Origin: an uncultured Porphyromonadaceae bacterium
Lineage (GTDB): Bacteria > Bacteroidota > Bacteroidia > Bacteroidales > Muribaculaceae
NCBI GenBank assembly: GCA_900547825.1
Contig: URII01000022.1
Location: 1-37,456 of the forward strand
Direction of reading: 5' to 3'
DNA length: 37,456 nt
How positions within the stretch are numbered: position 1 is the first letter of the stretch; every line of letters starts with the position of its first letter. The notes beneath the pieces were generated by a model. It did not search any database and had not been told where the DNA came from. It worked only from the letters and a program-made list of their open reading frames with translations. The translations under genes and the position numbers were made by a program. Below are positions 6,852-16,659 of the stretch, in pieces.

Positions 6852-9800
6852 TCAGCGGACTATGACTTTGTATGCCTTACCGTCGGCTACAGCCAGATAT
6901 ACTCCGGGAGCCACGGGAACGCGGGTCACGTTGCCGGCTGTCACACCGTCGGCCAAAGTGTTGCCGGCCATGTCGTAAACTCTGATATTGCGGCAATTTT
7001 CGAACCGGATGGCGCCGTCAACGGCTGTAACCACAGGTGTAGTGCCGTCGATGCCGTCAATACCGGATGAACCGGCTGTGATGCTGACCTTGTTGCTCTT
7101 TACGGATTCACCGTCGGTAACCGCCGTGACATGATAGGTATAGGATGTGCCGGGCACTACGGATGAATCCACATAGCGGGGCTCGGTGACTGATGCGGCA
7201 AAGGCCCCGTCGCGGTATACTTTATAGGACGATACGGTGTGCATATCGGTGGCTGAAACGAATTTCACGTCATCGACCATAATGCCGAACATATTGTCGC
7301 TGACATAGTTAAGCGCGAAATATTTAGCATCGGCGGGCATACGGAACTCAACGAGCTGCCATCCCATCTTAGGCTTGAGAATCGACATGAGTTCGGTAAA
7401 GGCTGTGGTTTCGGATGTAGTGGCCGAGGTCATTATACGCAATGTTTCGGGATAGCTTTCGGAAATTATGTTGAGCCAGAATGAAACATAGCTTCCGCCG
7501 GTGACTTCGGGTGATATAAGCCAGTCGTCGGCAGGTCCCTGCTCCCTATCGCCTATCTGCTCGGGGCATGTGGCCATAAGGTATTTCACACCGTCGTGTG
7601 CTTCAAGCCCTTCGCCACCGTTGAGCATGTCGTGATTCACTACCATGAATGCCTTGGGAAGCTGTTCGTTGGGCATGGAAAGGGAGGCGAATTTGTAGAC
7701 GGTTTTGCCGTCACCGTCGTAAGCGTTAAACGCGCCCATATCCTCACCGTAGTAGAAATCATCGAGTGTTTCGAACGATTCGATGATAGTGCGGTTCAGG
7801 GCCGGTGCGCTCCAGCTTAGCTCAACACCCGCAGAAGTGGCCTGGGCTGTCAGGTCACTGACCACAGGGAGGTCAGGCCTACGCACATGGAGAGTGGCTG
7901 AAGCCGCATCGTTGGAAGCCACATCATCGGAGGTGAGAAGCTCGGCCTTGACGGTGATCTCGCTGTCCATCTGCTCAACGGCCGGAGTGAATGACCATTT
8001 CACGGATGTCTCGGCGCCGGAAGCAAGGGTCGGCACATCGATATCCTGCGAGGCGACAACATTGCCGGTTGCATCGGCGGCAGAGAAACGGACGCGCGGA
8101 GTAACGGCATTGAAGCCGAGGTTGGCAAGACGCGCTGTAAACATAGCTGCTTTGCCGGGCACAAGCGGATCGGATGTCACCACGTCAAGCACAGCCACAT
8201 CGGTGGCCGCAGAGACGGCAAGTTTATATGAATCAATGGCATAAACATAGTCCACATCGGCCAGATCCACATCAATCACTATCTGCACCCAATCCTTATC
8301 CTGGAATTGTTCGGGAAGCGGATATGAGCAGTCCACCCACTCCATGGCGCCACTGCAATTGATAGTGCCGATAAGTGTAAGCTCCTCGCTATAGTTGCAG
8401 GCATATACATTCATGGTCGAGGCATATGAGGAGTAACGCATGGCCCGAAGAGAGAATGCGACATTGTGCATACCCTTGACAGAGAACTTAGGCAGGGCCA
8501 CACGTCCCATAGTGGAACCCTCGTTGTAAGGCGAGTAGGCCATAAGGGCACTCTGATTCTCGTCGGGGACACATTCCGATGGATCGGCTATGCGCCAGCG
8601 GCCGGCATAGTCCTCGTTGGGACGCTGGATTGTGAGAGGTGTATAGGCCATGTCGAGATTGTCAAACTTCTCAATGGCAGGCAGGGCATAGGGAGTTCCG
8701 AGCATTTCGGAAACGGATACGGGGTCCTGATCTACCCAGTTTACATCATCGGTGCTTACACCTGCGGCATTGGAGGGGAGCACTTTCAGCTTCACGGTGC
8801 GGAGTTTGGCGCCCGGAGCCATTGTATAGGTGTAGGTGAGGGCATTGCCTATGTTCTCAAGGAGGCGATAATCGCCGTTGGGTTCGTCGGATATATAGAC
8901 ATTGTATTCTATAGCGTTGAAATCCACATATCCGCCATCCTTTCCGGCTGTGGGAGGTGTCCAGTCAATAGTCATTGACATATTGTCGGGAGTAAGGGTG
9001 GCTATGAGATCGTGCACACGCATGGGAAGCACAACGCCGGTATAGACGGCCAGCGGCATAGGTTCTCCTTCCTCGGCGCCGTTGACCTGAAGGGTAAGGT
9101 TGTTGTCGCCCTGCTGCGTGGCAACGGTAATGCTGACGGGAACGCCCGGAAGAGCCTTGACAGTCTTAGTTTCCACACCTGACGTCACCACTGCTGACAG
9201 CTCCGTGGCGGCAGGAAGATCCTTGCCGTTCATAGACTTGACAGGCATAGTGAAAGCGACAGTGGCGTCAAGCGCTCCTTGAGCACCGGGGGTGACAGCG
9301 ACATCCGTGGGCTGCAATGGGGCGGAAGCGCTGCTCTCCATAGCCTTTACCGCAAGGCTCTTGAATGTACATGGCCACGGGCTTACACCATCGGTCAAGG
9401 CCGGTGACACACAGCGTATGCCGATATAATATGTGCCGGCATCGCCGGGAATGGCGAACGGCACCGACTGAGCAATGTTCTGATTGGCCACAGGCACATA
9501 GAAATTCTCTATTTTGCCGATAAGAGTAGTCATTGACGCCGGGTCAGGCTCTGTGCCTATGTAAAACTCAAACGATGAGGCGAAATCCGCACCCTTCATG
9601 TTATGGGTCATGGTGAAGGAGAACTCATAATTGGTGTCGGCATCGGGGAATCGCAGGCCGGGGGTTATGGCCCAGTCATCACAGGCCATTTTGTCGTTGG
9701 AAGGACTTACAAGGCCGCCGAAGTTTGAACGGTAGGCCCATTTCTTGTTGTCGGCGTTGGCGTCAATGAGCGTGAACAGGCTGATGTCATCAGCCGTGGG

Positions 9801-9950
9801 GGTCATCTCCATAGGCAGTTCCACGGTTATAACCACGGCCTTTTGCGGCGCGGCAACCGGTGTCACGGCCCGTTCGTTGCGCGCATACATGAATGCCGTT
9901 CCGGCAAGAAGTGCGGCGCAGAGGGTTGATAGACAAACGGATTTTTTCAT
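6852..9950 (-). CDS. Large secreted choice-of-anchor / FN3 protein with type IX-secretion-like C-terminus
   Basis: A 1,032-residue protein with signal peptide MKKSVCLSTLCAALLAGTAFMYA. The N-terminal region (about 50-200) is a jelly-roll module with DANADNKKW and DDWAITPGL, matching the modules of the neighbour at 3267-6782. FN3-like domains, a second jelly-roll (about 420-570), a CARDB-like segment (about 575-680), and a further jelly-roll with GPADDWLISPEVTGGSYVSF and GIMVDDVKFVS (about 720-890) follow. The end, VYDMAGNTLADGV...VPVAPGVYLAVADGKAYKVIVR, is the classical pattern of Bacteroidota secretion tails. Clearly paralogous in design to the convergent gene. Probably surface-exposed or released; ligand unknown. 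Confidence 0.8.
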   Translation of the reverse strand: MKKSVCLSTLCAALLAGTAFMYARNERAVTPVAAPQKAVVITVELPMEMTPTADDISLFTLIDANADNKKWAYRSNFGGLVSPSNDKMACDDWAITPGLRFPDADTNYEFSFTMTHNMKGADFASSFEFYIGTEPDPASMTTLIGKIENFYVPVANQNIAQSVPFAIPGDAGTYYIGIRCVSPALTDGVSPWPCTFKSLAVKAMESSASAPLQPTDVAVTPGAQGALDATVAFTMPVKSMNGKDLPAATELSAVVTSGVETKTVKALPGVPVSITVATQQGDNNLTLQVNGAEEGEPMPLAVYTGVVLPMRVHDLIATLTPDNMSMTIDWTPPTAGKDGGYVDFNAIEYNVYISDEPNGDYRLLENIGNALTYTYTMAPGAKLRTVKLKVLPSNAAGVSTDDVNWVDQDPVSVSEMLGTPYALPAIEKFDNLDMAYTPLTIQRPNEDYAGRWRIADPSECVPDENQSALMAYSPYNEGSTMGRVALPKFSVKGMHNVAFSLRAMRYSSYASTMNVYACNYSEELTLIGTINCSGAMEWVDCSYPLPEQFQDKDWVQIVIDVDLADVDYVYAIDSYKLAVSAATDVAVLDVVTSDPLVPGKAAMFTARLANLGFNAVTPRVRFSAADATGNVVASQDIDVPTLASGAETSVKWSFTPAVEQMDSEITVKAELLTSDDVASNDAASATLHVRRPDLPVVSDLTAQATSAGVELSWSAPALNRTIIESFETLDDFYYGEDMGAFNAYDGDGKTVYKFASLSMPNEQLPKAFMVVNHDMLNGGEGLEAHDGVKYLMATCPEQIGDREQGPADDWLISPEVTGGSYVSFWLNIISESYPETLRIMTSATTSETTAFTELMSILKPKMGWQLVEFRMPADAKYFALNYVSDNMFGIMVDDVKFVSATDMHTVSSYKVYRDGAFAASVTEPRYVDSSVVPGTSYTYHVTAVTDGESVKSNKVSITAGSSGIDGIDGTTPVVTAVDGAIRFENCRNIRVYDMAGNTLADGVTAGNVTRVPVAPGVYLAVADGKAYKVIVR

Positions 9951-10016
9951 TTTAGGTTTTAGTAAAATTTTGTAATGGATTTTGGTTTATGGATAGGGTT
10001 AAACAGATTTATGAGT

Positions 10017-10844
10017 TCAGTCAACGACTCGGAATATCCTCATGCCGGTAAGTGACGGGCGCGAACGGACATACATGGCAAGAGGTTTGGGGTCTATTAT
10101 CACTTTCCCGGCAGCTGACGATGCGTGCAGAAGCCGGGGTGTGCCGTCGGGGCCCTTCAACACAATACCGATATGCGACACGTCAAGGCCCGGTGTGGAT
10201 GTGGCGAAAGCCACTATATCGCCGTCGCGCAACGCCTCGCCCACATTCCGGAGACCTGCTTTATGTTTAGGCACAAGCATATACGTTATAGGAGAAACAG
10301 AACGCTCCATCCCCTGGATGCACGCGAATACACCATCGTCGGCCAATGCGGGATATGACTGGCGGTGTACCGACATGTAATTAAGTTCCAGCGTCTGGCT
10401 GACAGCTCCGGGAATGGTATGGGTAACATCCGCCAGATGACCCCGGGCCTCGTTTTCCATAGCCCAGTCGCTGATGTAATGCAGGCGCGAACAATAACCG
10501 TCGATATGACCCGCGCGGTAACGCACGGATTCAAGGTTGCGGATGAATTCCTCCGCGCTGCCGCCATCGGCCACTGTCAGCGCCATGGCAATGACCGTCT
10601 CTACAAAAGTGGTGCAGTCAAACTCCGAAAGGCTGAAACGCAGCTGCTCCGTCGCCCCTTCAAGGGTTGCGCCCACATATTGCGCGCCAAGGAATTCACG
10701 GGCTATTGATGAGATGCGGGCAGACGGCGTATCGGATGAATGCGCACGCAACATGCCTTCCACCCGTTCCATATCGCCGCTGGAGGCCACACAGCCGAAT
10801 GCCGCCATAACACAGGCCAGTAATGCAAGCAAAATGCGTTTCAT
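10017..10844 (-). CDS. DUF1460 N-acetylmuramoyl-L-alanine amidase-like cell-wall hydrolase
   Basis: A 275-residue exported protein. The hydrophobic N-terminus (residues 1-20) contains cysteines at 11 and 18, so a lipoprotein form is possible. The core carries the NlpC/P60-like triad of the DUF1460 family: Cys77 in EFDCTTFVETV, His224 in DVSHIGIVL, and the following LLHASS (His240). DUF1460 proteins of Bacteroides are periplasmic N-acetylmuramoyl-L-alanine amidases acting on peptidoglycan stem peptides, probably in cell-wall recycling. It lies upstream of the large surface-protein gene on the same strand with a 66-bp gap and no obvious terminator between, so they may be co-transcribed. Family assignment is firm; substrate is by family knowledge. 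Confidence 0.9.
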   Translation of the reverse strand: MKRILLALLACVMAAFGCVASSGDMERVEGMLRAHSSDTPSARISSIAREFLGAQYVGATLEGATEQLRFSLSEFDCTTFVETVIAMALTVADGGSAEEFIRNLESVRYRAGHIDGYCSRLHYISDWAMENEARGHLADVTHTIPGAVSQTLELNYMSVHRQSYPALADDGVFACIQGMERSVSPITYMLVPKHKAGLRNVGEALRDGDIVAFATSTPGLDVSHIGIVLKGPDGTPRLLHASSAAGKVIIDPKPLAMYVRSRPSLTGMRIFRVVD

Positions 10845-10905
10845 GCCGTAAAGATAGCAAATTTCAGAAAAACTCCCATCTTCACATCCATATAAAAAAC
10901 TAAAC

Positions 10906-10971
10906 CCGATAGCTTGACGGATCAGAAGCTACCGGGAATTAACCCTGAAAATTAACTATTCCCGAGCAATA
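10906..10971. terminator. Double hairpin downstream of cinA
   Basis: Arms CCGATAGCTT (10906-10915) and AAGCTACCGG (10926-10935) pair with one mismatch. A second interleaved repeat, CGGGAATTA (10933-10941) with TAACTATTCCCG (10953-10964), overlaps the first, so the two hairpins are mutually exclusive. They lie between the end of cinA and the DUF1460 gene. There is no strong T run, so this is a weaker terminator or an attenuator. Confidence 0.5.
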
Positions 10972-10985
10972 ACAACCCGAGAATA

Positions 10986-12227
10986 TCATTTTAGCATATG
11001 GATGAGGGTGAGGAGGGCTTTTACAGAGGCGCGCTCAACCACTGATGCACGCGAGCCGGGAAAATGACAGGTAGCGACATGGATGGATTCTTTCAGTGCC
11101 ACGCCTATCACTACTGTGCCCACAGGTTTGCCGGGCACAGCGCCGCCGGGGCCTGCAATACCGCTTGTGGCTATGGCTACATCGGCATTCAAGGCTTTCT
11201 GCGCACCGCGCAGCATTTCATGCACAACCGGCTCCGAGACTGCGCCATAAGCCGCAAGAGTGGACTCCGAAACGCCGAGCACACTCGCTTTGACTTCGTT
11301 GGAATAGGCCACTACCCCACCTTTCATAGCCGAGGAGCATCCGGCTACGGATGTTATCATGGAGGCTATGGTGCCTCCGGTGCAACTCTCGGCGGTGGCT
11401 ACAGTCAGACCACGCTTTATGAGCATCGACACCACTATCTGCGCAGGAGTAAGATCATCCGTGGCCACTACCGCATCCTTGAGGATTGACACAAGCTCGC
11501 CGTGGAGCCTTGTGGAAGTGGCGTTAAGGAGATCCCTGTCGGAACCTGATCCGTCAAGGCGCAACCTCACCAACCCCCTCTGAGGCAGATAAGCGAGATG
11601 GAAACCTTTAGGCAAACCCTTTTCCCATTCATCAAGCTGCTCGGCAATGGCACTTTCGGAGATACCGGCCGTAATAACACACCGGCGTTCAACAAAGGTG
11701 CCTGATGCAAAACGCTCCCTGAGCTTAGGAAGCACATGCGCGGAAAAAGCATGCTGTGTTTCAAACGGTACACCCGGCATGGCCACAAGCACATGGCCGT
11801 CAGGACGCTCGAACCACATTACCGGAGCGGTGCCAAGATCGTTGGGGATCACAGTGCAGCTTGACGGCACAATGGCCTGTGTGGCCGTGAGGTCGTTCAT
11901 AGGGACTCCTCGTTCAGACATTATGCGCCTTACATGGGCGAGCACGTCAGGATCCATGACCATCTCACCGCCGAAAACATTGGCCAGCACCTTTTTGGTT
12001 ATATCATCCTTTGTGGGACCGAGCCCTCCGGTGGTCAGCACTATCTGAGAGCATGACAACTCACGCTCTACGGCCCCGGTAATGGCTTCCGCATCGTCAT
12101 GCACCGTAACAACCCGGCTGACATTCCAGCCCAATGGTTCCACAGCCCGTTCAATATCGCCGCTGTTGGTATCGGTAACCTGCCCTATCAGCAGTTCGTC
12201 GCCGATCACTATTATAGATATATCCAT
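10986..12227 (-). CDS. cinA: CinA-family nicotinamide-nucleotide amidase
   Basis: 413 residues, the usual length for full-length CinA. The N-terminal half (about 1-170) is the MoCF-like domain (MDISIIVIGDELLIGQVTDTN, LTTGGLGPTKDDITK). The C-terminal half (about 255-413) is the PncC amidase domain with VATAESCTGG and ATSGIAGPGGAVPGKPVGTV. The amidase converts nicotinamide mononucleotide to nicotinic acid mononucleotide and ammonia in NAD salvage; the N-terminal domain can act as an ADP-ribose pyrophosphatase in characterised relatives. It follows tsaD on the same strand after 19 bp, so they form an operon. Start ATG at 12227 is well supported by the family N-terminus. Confidence 0.95.
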   Translation of the reverse strand: MDISIIVIGDELLIGQVTDTNSGDIERAVEPLGWNVSRVVTVHDDAEAITGAVERELSCSQIVLTTGGLGPTKDDITKKVLANVFGGEMVMDPDVLAHVRRIMSERGVPMNDLTATQAIVPSSCTVIPNDLGTAPVMWFERPDGHVLVAMPGVPFETQHAFSAHVLPKLRERFASGTFVERRCVITAGISESAIAEQLDEWEKGLPKGFHLAYLPQRGLVRLRLDGSGSDRDLLNATSTRLHGELVSILKDAVVATDDLTPAQIVVSMLIKRGLTVATAESCTGGTIASMITSVAGCSSAMKGGVVAYSNEVKASVLGVSESTLAAYGAVSEPVVHEMLRGAQKALNADVAIATSGIAGPGGAVPGKPVGTVVIGVALKESIHVATCHFPGSRASVVERASVKALLTLIHMLK

Positions 12228-12246
12228 AGCTCCATATTATTAATTA

Positions 12247-13263
12247 TCACACCGTTACACGCGCATACGGAACCGCATCAAGACCGCAGAAATCGCCGTC
12301 GAGCATCTTGAAATACCCGGCAGTGGCTACCATAGCGGCATTGTCGGTGGTAAATATCCTTTTGGGTATGAATGCTTCGATACCGGCTTCGTTGCAATAG
12401 GCGGCCACGGCATCGCGCACACCCGAGTTTGCCGACACTCCTCCCCCTATAGCTACAGCCTTCACACCGGTAAGTTTCACCGCCTTACGGAGCTTGCCGA
12501 GCAGAACATCAACTATGGTATGCTGGAGTGAGGCAGCCAGATCGGCCCGGTTTTTTTCAATAAATTCAGGATCTTTTTTCAGCTCGTCGCGCAATGTATA
12601 AAGAAACGAAGTCTTGAGGCCGCTGAAACTGTAATCCAGTCCGGGGATACGCGGCTTGGCAAACCGGAACCGTTCAGGATCTCCTTCGGCAGCAAGACGG
12701 TCGATGTGCGGGCCTCCGGGATAAGGAAGCCCCATCACCTTGGCACATTTGTCGAAGGCCTCGCCAGCCGCATCGTCGATTGTACGCCCTATTATCTCCA
12801 TGTCACGCGGACTGCGCACCATGACAAGCTGGCTGTTGCCGCCCGAAACGAGCATACACAGATAGGGGAACGAGGGTATCCGGTCAGAGTCCGACTCGCG
12901 GATGAAATGTGCGAGCACATGGGCGTGGAGATGGTTGACATCGACAAGCCTGCAACCCAAGCCGAGCGCCATGCCTTTGGCAAACGAGGTGCCCACAAGC
13001 AGAGAGCCGATAAGACCGGGACCGCGGGTGAAAGCTATGGCCCCGATATCAGTTTTTGAAATTCCGGCCTGCTTTATAGCTGCGTCCACCACAGGGACTA
13101 TGTTCTGCTGATGGGCACGCGAGGCCAGTTCGGGCACTACCCCGCCCCACTGTTCATGCACACTCTGCGAGGCAATGACATTTGAAAGCATCAAACCGTC
13201 GGCCACAACCGAGGCCGAAGTGTCGTCGCACGATGATTCTATACCTAAAACTACGTTTTTCAC
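12247..13263 (-). CDS. tsaD: tRNA N6-adenosine threonylcarbamoyltransferase TsaD
   Basis: From a GTG at 13263 the protein is 338 residues, the usual TsaD length, and begins VKNVVLGIESSCDDTSAS. An upstream ATG at 13308 would add 15 residues, but those codons lie in a terminator-like hairpin (13285-13331) and do not match the family, so GTG is preferred. ASKHA features are visible: GIESSCDDTS at 8-17, the metal ligands in HLHAH (111-115), SGGNSQLV, GGGVSANSG and TTDNAAM near the end. TsaD transfers the threonylcarbamoyl group from TC-AMP to A37 of tRNAs that read ANN codons, with TsaB and TsaE, which are not in this window. Co-transcribed with cinA. Confidence 0.96.
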   Translation of the reverse strand: MKNVVLGIESSCDDTSASVVADGLMLSNVIASQSVHEQWGGVVPELASRAHQQNIVPVVDAAIKQAGISKTDIGAIAFTRGPGLIGSLLVGTSFAKGMALGLGCRLVDVNHLHAHVLAHFIRESDSDRIPSFPYLCMLVSGGNSQLVMVRSPRDMEIIGRTIDDAAGEAFDKCAKVMGLPYPGGPHIDRLAAEGDPERFRFAKPRIPGLDYSFSGLKTSFLYTLRDELKKDPEFIEKNRADLAASLQHTIVDVLLGKLRKAVKLTGVKAVAIGGGVSANSGVRDAVAAYCNEAGIEAFIPKRIFTTDNAAMVATAGYFKMLDGDFCGLDAVPYARVTV

Positions 13264-13284
13264 AAGAATAAGTATTATATAAGG

Positions 13285-13331
13285 AATGTTGCAGGACCGC
13301 GGCTGCAATTAGCCTCCAGTCCTGCAACATT
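13285..13331. terminator. 13-bp inverted repeat between the S41 protease gene and tsaD
   Basis: AATGTTGCAGGAC (13285-13297) pairs perfectly with GTCCTGCAACATT (13319-13331) around a 21-base loop. It directly follows the protease gene (minus strand) and precedes tsaD. The T run is weak (TCCTTATAT), so termination may be partial. Confidence 0.6.
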
Positions 13332-13343
13332 GTCATGAGATTT

Positions 13344-16300
13344 TTATTTTCCGGTAGAGTCGATGTCACGCAGGAGCTGCTTCACTGCCGCATCGAGCTG
13401 CTTGTCCTCACCTTTGACCACCGTGGCGGGATCGTTGAGAATATAAATGTCGGGATCAAGCTGTTTGTTCTCGAGATACGAGCCGTCGGCTGTGCGGTAG
13501 CCCACAACGGGAATGCCGAAGTACATCGAATCATCCTGAAGGTCCACCCAGTTGACACTGGTCATTGTTCCCGGCACAGGAGCGCCCACAAGCTTGCCGA
13601 GGCCCATTGTCTTGTATACCCAGGGGGTGCCGTGGGCATTTGAATACTGGGCTTCGCCCTGAACCATTATCGAGGGTTTGGTCCAACGGCGCGAGGGCAT
13701 TACGCACGTTTCCTTTCCGCGCACCACCTGTGTGAGATATTTTTTGCCGGAGAAGAGCACTTCTATGTCCTCATGCAGACGGCCTCCGCCATTCCAGCGG
13801 GTGTCGATCACAATGCCGTCGCGGTCGTTGTAGCGGCCGAGCACATCGGCATAAACCGAACGGAACGGGCCGTCGCTCATCGACTGGATATGTACATAGC
13901 CGAGACGTCCGCCCGAAAGCGAATCCACAATGGCTTCGTTGCGTTTCACCCAACGGTCGTAAAGCAACGAATTCATGGCACCGTTGGAGATAGGAAGCAC
14001 AACTTCGTCCCAACGCTTGCCTGTGGCGGGATCATAGATGCTTACAAGGGTTTTCTTGCGCACTATGCCGTTGAACAGCTCGGTATGATCCGCATCGGGG
14101 GTGATGGGCTTGCCGTTTATCTTCTCGATCACATGACCCGGAGCGAGCTTGGATGAAGCACGGTTGAAAGGACCACCGATCACGATCTCCTCCACTTTCA
14201 TACCGTCGCCCTCATAGGTCATATCGTACAACAGGCCGAGATTGCCTGTGGTAACGGGCATTCCGGGGCTGAAATAACGTGATCCGGTGTGACTCACATT
14301 GAGTTCGCCGAGCAGCTCGCAAAGCATTTCGGTGAAGTCATAATTGTTGGTGATGTGAGGCAGGAAGCGGCGGTAATTCGCTGTCATGGCCTCCCAGTCA
14401 ACTCCATGCATTCCGGGATCATAGAAACGCTCGGCCTCCTGAGTCTTGACAAAGTCGAACATGTATTCACGTTCGGCAACGGGATCGATGGTGATTGTGC
14501 CCGAAGCGGTTATCGGAGTGACTTTACCGCTCTTGGGATCAATTTTCTTCACGCTGCCGGACCCTACGAGATAGAGGTTCTTGCCGTCCTTATCCATCTG
14601 AAGCGAACCTCCATTGGCACCAAGTTTCTTAAGCATGGAAACATCGCCCTCACGGAGATCAATCTTCCACAGATCATATTTATCCTCAAAAGCAGCAAGA
14701 TAATAAAGCTCGGAGCCGTCCTTTGCCATGGCCGCGGAGCCGAGTTCGGCCGAATTGGGGGTAAGGCGCACTATGCGGTCGCGGATACCGTCAAGCTCAA
14801 CCTTGATGGATGAGTCGTCGGAGTCCTCTCCGTCCAACGGGGCTTTCTTTTTATTCTTCTTGCCTTTTTTCGATTTGTCATCGTCTTTCTTTTTGGCTGC
14901 TTTCTGCTGTTTCTCAACATCCTTGAGCAGTTCATAATCCTCCTCGCTGAGACGGAAACGGTCAAGCGCATCCTGATTCATGAACACAAGCATTATGTCC
15001 TGCTGCGAACCCCATGATCCATGTGCACGCATGCCATAACGGTCAGAACCGAACATAATGGCATTGCCGTCGAGCACCCATTCAGGGCCCATATCGAAAT
15101 ATGCTGTGCCTGTAAGGTTGGTCATTGTCCCGTCGGCAACATTCACTATGGCTATATCATAATACGGATCATGCTTGCGGTCCACCACATCCAGGGCTAT
15201 CCATTTGCTGTCGGGCGACCAACGGTATGTAAACCGTCCCTCACGAGAGGTCACCGTGGAGCCGTCAGTGATCTGGCGCACATTTTTAGTGGCAAGATCC
15301 ATCACCATGAGTTTGTCACGGTCCTGAATGAAAGCGATGCTCTTGCCGTCGGGGGAATAGCGTGGTGAATTACGCTCCACACCGTCGTCGCCGGGCAGAA
15401 GGGCCACTTCGTCAATGAGCGTGGCATTGGGGAAGTTGGGGTCCTCCTTACGACCTACGGTAGCCTGATATATGTTCCAATGGCCGTCGCGTTCGGAGGT
15501 GTAGGCTATCTTCTTGCCGTCGGGCGACCACGTCACGTCGCTTTCGGCCTGCGGTGTCTCAGTGATGCGGCGTGTGGTGGGATATTCCACAGAGGTAACT
15601 ATAACCTCACCACGCTTTACAAGGGCCACCTGAGTGCCGTCGGGACTTACCTCGCCTTCGGTATAACCGCCGTTGGCCGACAGCCTTACGGGCTGCTCGT
15701 CAATGTCGTCGGTAATATTTATAGCAATCTTCTCAGGCTTTCCACCCTCAGTGAGACGATATATCTCACCGTTGTAGCCGAAAACCAGTGTGCCGTCGGA
15801 ACCGCGGGAGAGAAAACGCACGGGATGGGTGTCAAACGAAGTCACGGCTGTGACTTTCGACGGATCGGCAAGCGACGTGCGGTAGACATTGAATGTGCCG
15901 CCGTCGCGCTCGCTCAGAAACCAGAGAGTGGAGCCGTCAGGGCTTACCACCGGACTCAGATCCTCGCCGGCATGCGAGGTGAGGTTTGTGTGACGTCCGG
16001 TAGAGGCATCGAGAAGCCATATATCGCGCGTAACCGACGAGGTGTGATGCTTGCGCCACTTGTCCTCCATGCCTTTCACATCCTGATATACAAAACTTTT
16101 GCCATCAGGCATAAAGCTGAGTGAAACCGCGGGGGAAGCGAGCACCTGCTTTATCACACCTCCTTGCACGGGCACAGTGTAAAGCTCCGTAAGGCGCCCG
16201 GTGGGGAAAAGCACGCTTGAAGCCGGATCCTGGATTGCAGCCGAGAAATAGACATATTTTCCGTCGGGCGAGAAAGCTTCGGGAGTCTCGTCGGATGAGC

Positions 16301-16619
16301 GCGAGGTCAACCGACGGGCTTTGCCTCCGGTGGAGGGCACTACATAGATATCCATACTTCCCGCACGGTCACTGGCAAATGCAAGCATCTTGCCGTCGGG
16401 CGACCATATGGGTTCAGTGTCATAACTCTCCGACGCGGTTATACGCCGGGCCTCGCCTCCCGACACGGGTACGGTGAAAATATCCCCTTTATAGGTGAAA
16501 GCCACTGTGGTGCCGTCGGGCGACACCTTCACATCACGCAGCCACAAAGGGGTGGCCGCACTTGCCGTGACAGCTATCGCAACCACCGCCGGCAACATTA
16601 AGATCCGTTTCTTCATCAT
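13344..16619 (-). CDS. Tricorn-like S41 family peptidase with PD40 beta-propellers
   Basis: 1,091 residues, exported (MMKKRILMLPAVVAIAVTASA signal). Residues about 25-560 are PD40/WD40-like propeller blades with repeated SPDG-K-hhF-SDR and DIYVVPSTGG patterns. A Lys/Asp-rich linker (about 570-605) with several KKK runs follows, then a short second propeller segment. A C-terminal part holds a PDZ domain (GPFNRASSKLAPGHVIEKING) and the S41 domain (DGIVIDTRWNGGG; GEAQYSNAHGTPWVY). The order is that of tricorn proteases, which degrade oligopeptides; Ser993 in YSNAH is the expected nucleophile by homology to related Bacteroidota sequences. The signal peptide implies a periplasmic or surface enzyme rather than the cytosolic archaeal form. 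An ATG one codon downstream is an equally possible start. Confidence 0.9.
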   Translation of the reverse strand: MMKKRILMLPAVVAIAVTASAATPLWLRDVKVSPDGTTVAFTYKGDIFTVPVSGGEARRITASESYDTEPIWSPDGKMLAFASDRAGSMDIYVVPSTGGKARRLTSRSSDETPEAFSPDGKYVYFSAAIQDPASSVLFPTGRLTELYTVPVQGGVIKQVLASPAVSLSFMPDGKSFVYQDVKGMEDKWRKHHTSSVTRDIWLLDASTGRHTNLTSHAGEDLSPVVSPDGSTLWFLSERDGGTFNVYRTSLADPSKVTAVTSFDTHPVRFLSRGSDGTLVFGYNGEIYRLTEGGKPEKIAINITDDIDEQPVRLSANGGYTEGEVSPDGTQVALVKRGEVIVTSVEYPTTRRITETPQAESDVTWSPDGKKIAYTSERDGHWNIYQATVGRKEDPNFPNATLIDEVALLPGDDGVERNSPRYSPDGKSIAFIQDRDKLMVMDLATKNVRQITDGSTVTSREGRFTYRWSPDSKWIALDVVDRKHDPYYDIAIVNVADGTMTNLTGTAYFDMGPEWVLDGNAIMFGSDRYGMRAHGSWGSQQDIMLVFMNQDALDRFRLSEEDYELLKDVEKQQKAAKKKDDDKSKKGKKNKKKAPLDGEDSDDSSIKVELDGIRDRIVRLTPNSAELGSAAMAKDGSELYYLAAFEDKYDLWKIDLREGDVSMLKKLGANGGSLQMDKDGKNLYLVGSGSVKKIDPKSGKVTPITASGTITIDPVAEREYMFDFVKTQEAERFYDPGMHGVDWEAMTANYRRFLPHITNNYDFTEMLCELLGELNVSHTGSRYFSPGMPVTTGNLGLLYDMTYEGDGMKVEEIVIGGPFNRASSKLAPGHVIEKINGKPITPDADHTELFNGIVRKKTLVSIYDPATGKRWDEVVLPISNGAMNSLLYDRWVKRNEAIVDSLSGGRLGYVHIQSMSDGPFRSVYADVLGRYNDRDGIVIDTRWNGGGRLHEDIEVLFSGKKYLTQVVRGKETCVMPSRRWTKPSIMVQGEAQYSNAHGTPWVYKTMGLGKLVGAPVPGTMTSVNWVDLQDDSMYFGIPVVGYRTADGSYLENKQLDPDIYILNDPATVVKGEDKQLDAAVKQLLRDIDSTGK

Positions 16620-16659
16620 GGAAATGTGTTATATGAAAGGTATTGTGAATATATGTGTA

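Noticed and set aside
12247..13308. ATG start of tsaD at 13308
   Set aside because: The 15 extra codons lie in a terminator-like inverted repeat and do not match TsaD; the GTG at 13263 gives the normal N-terminus.
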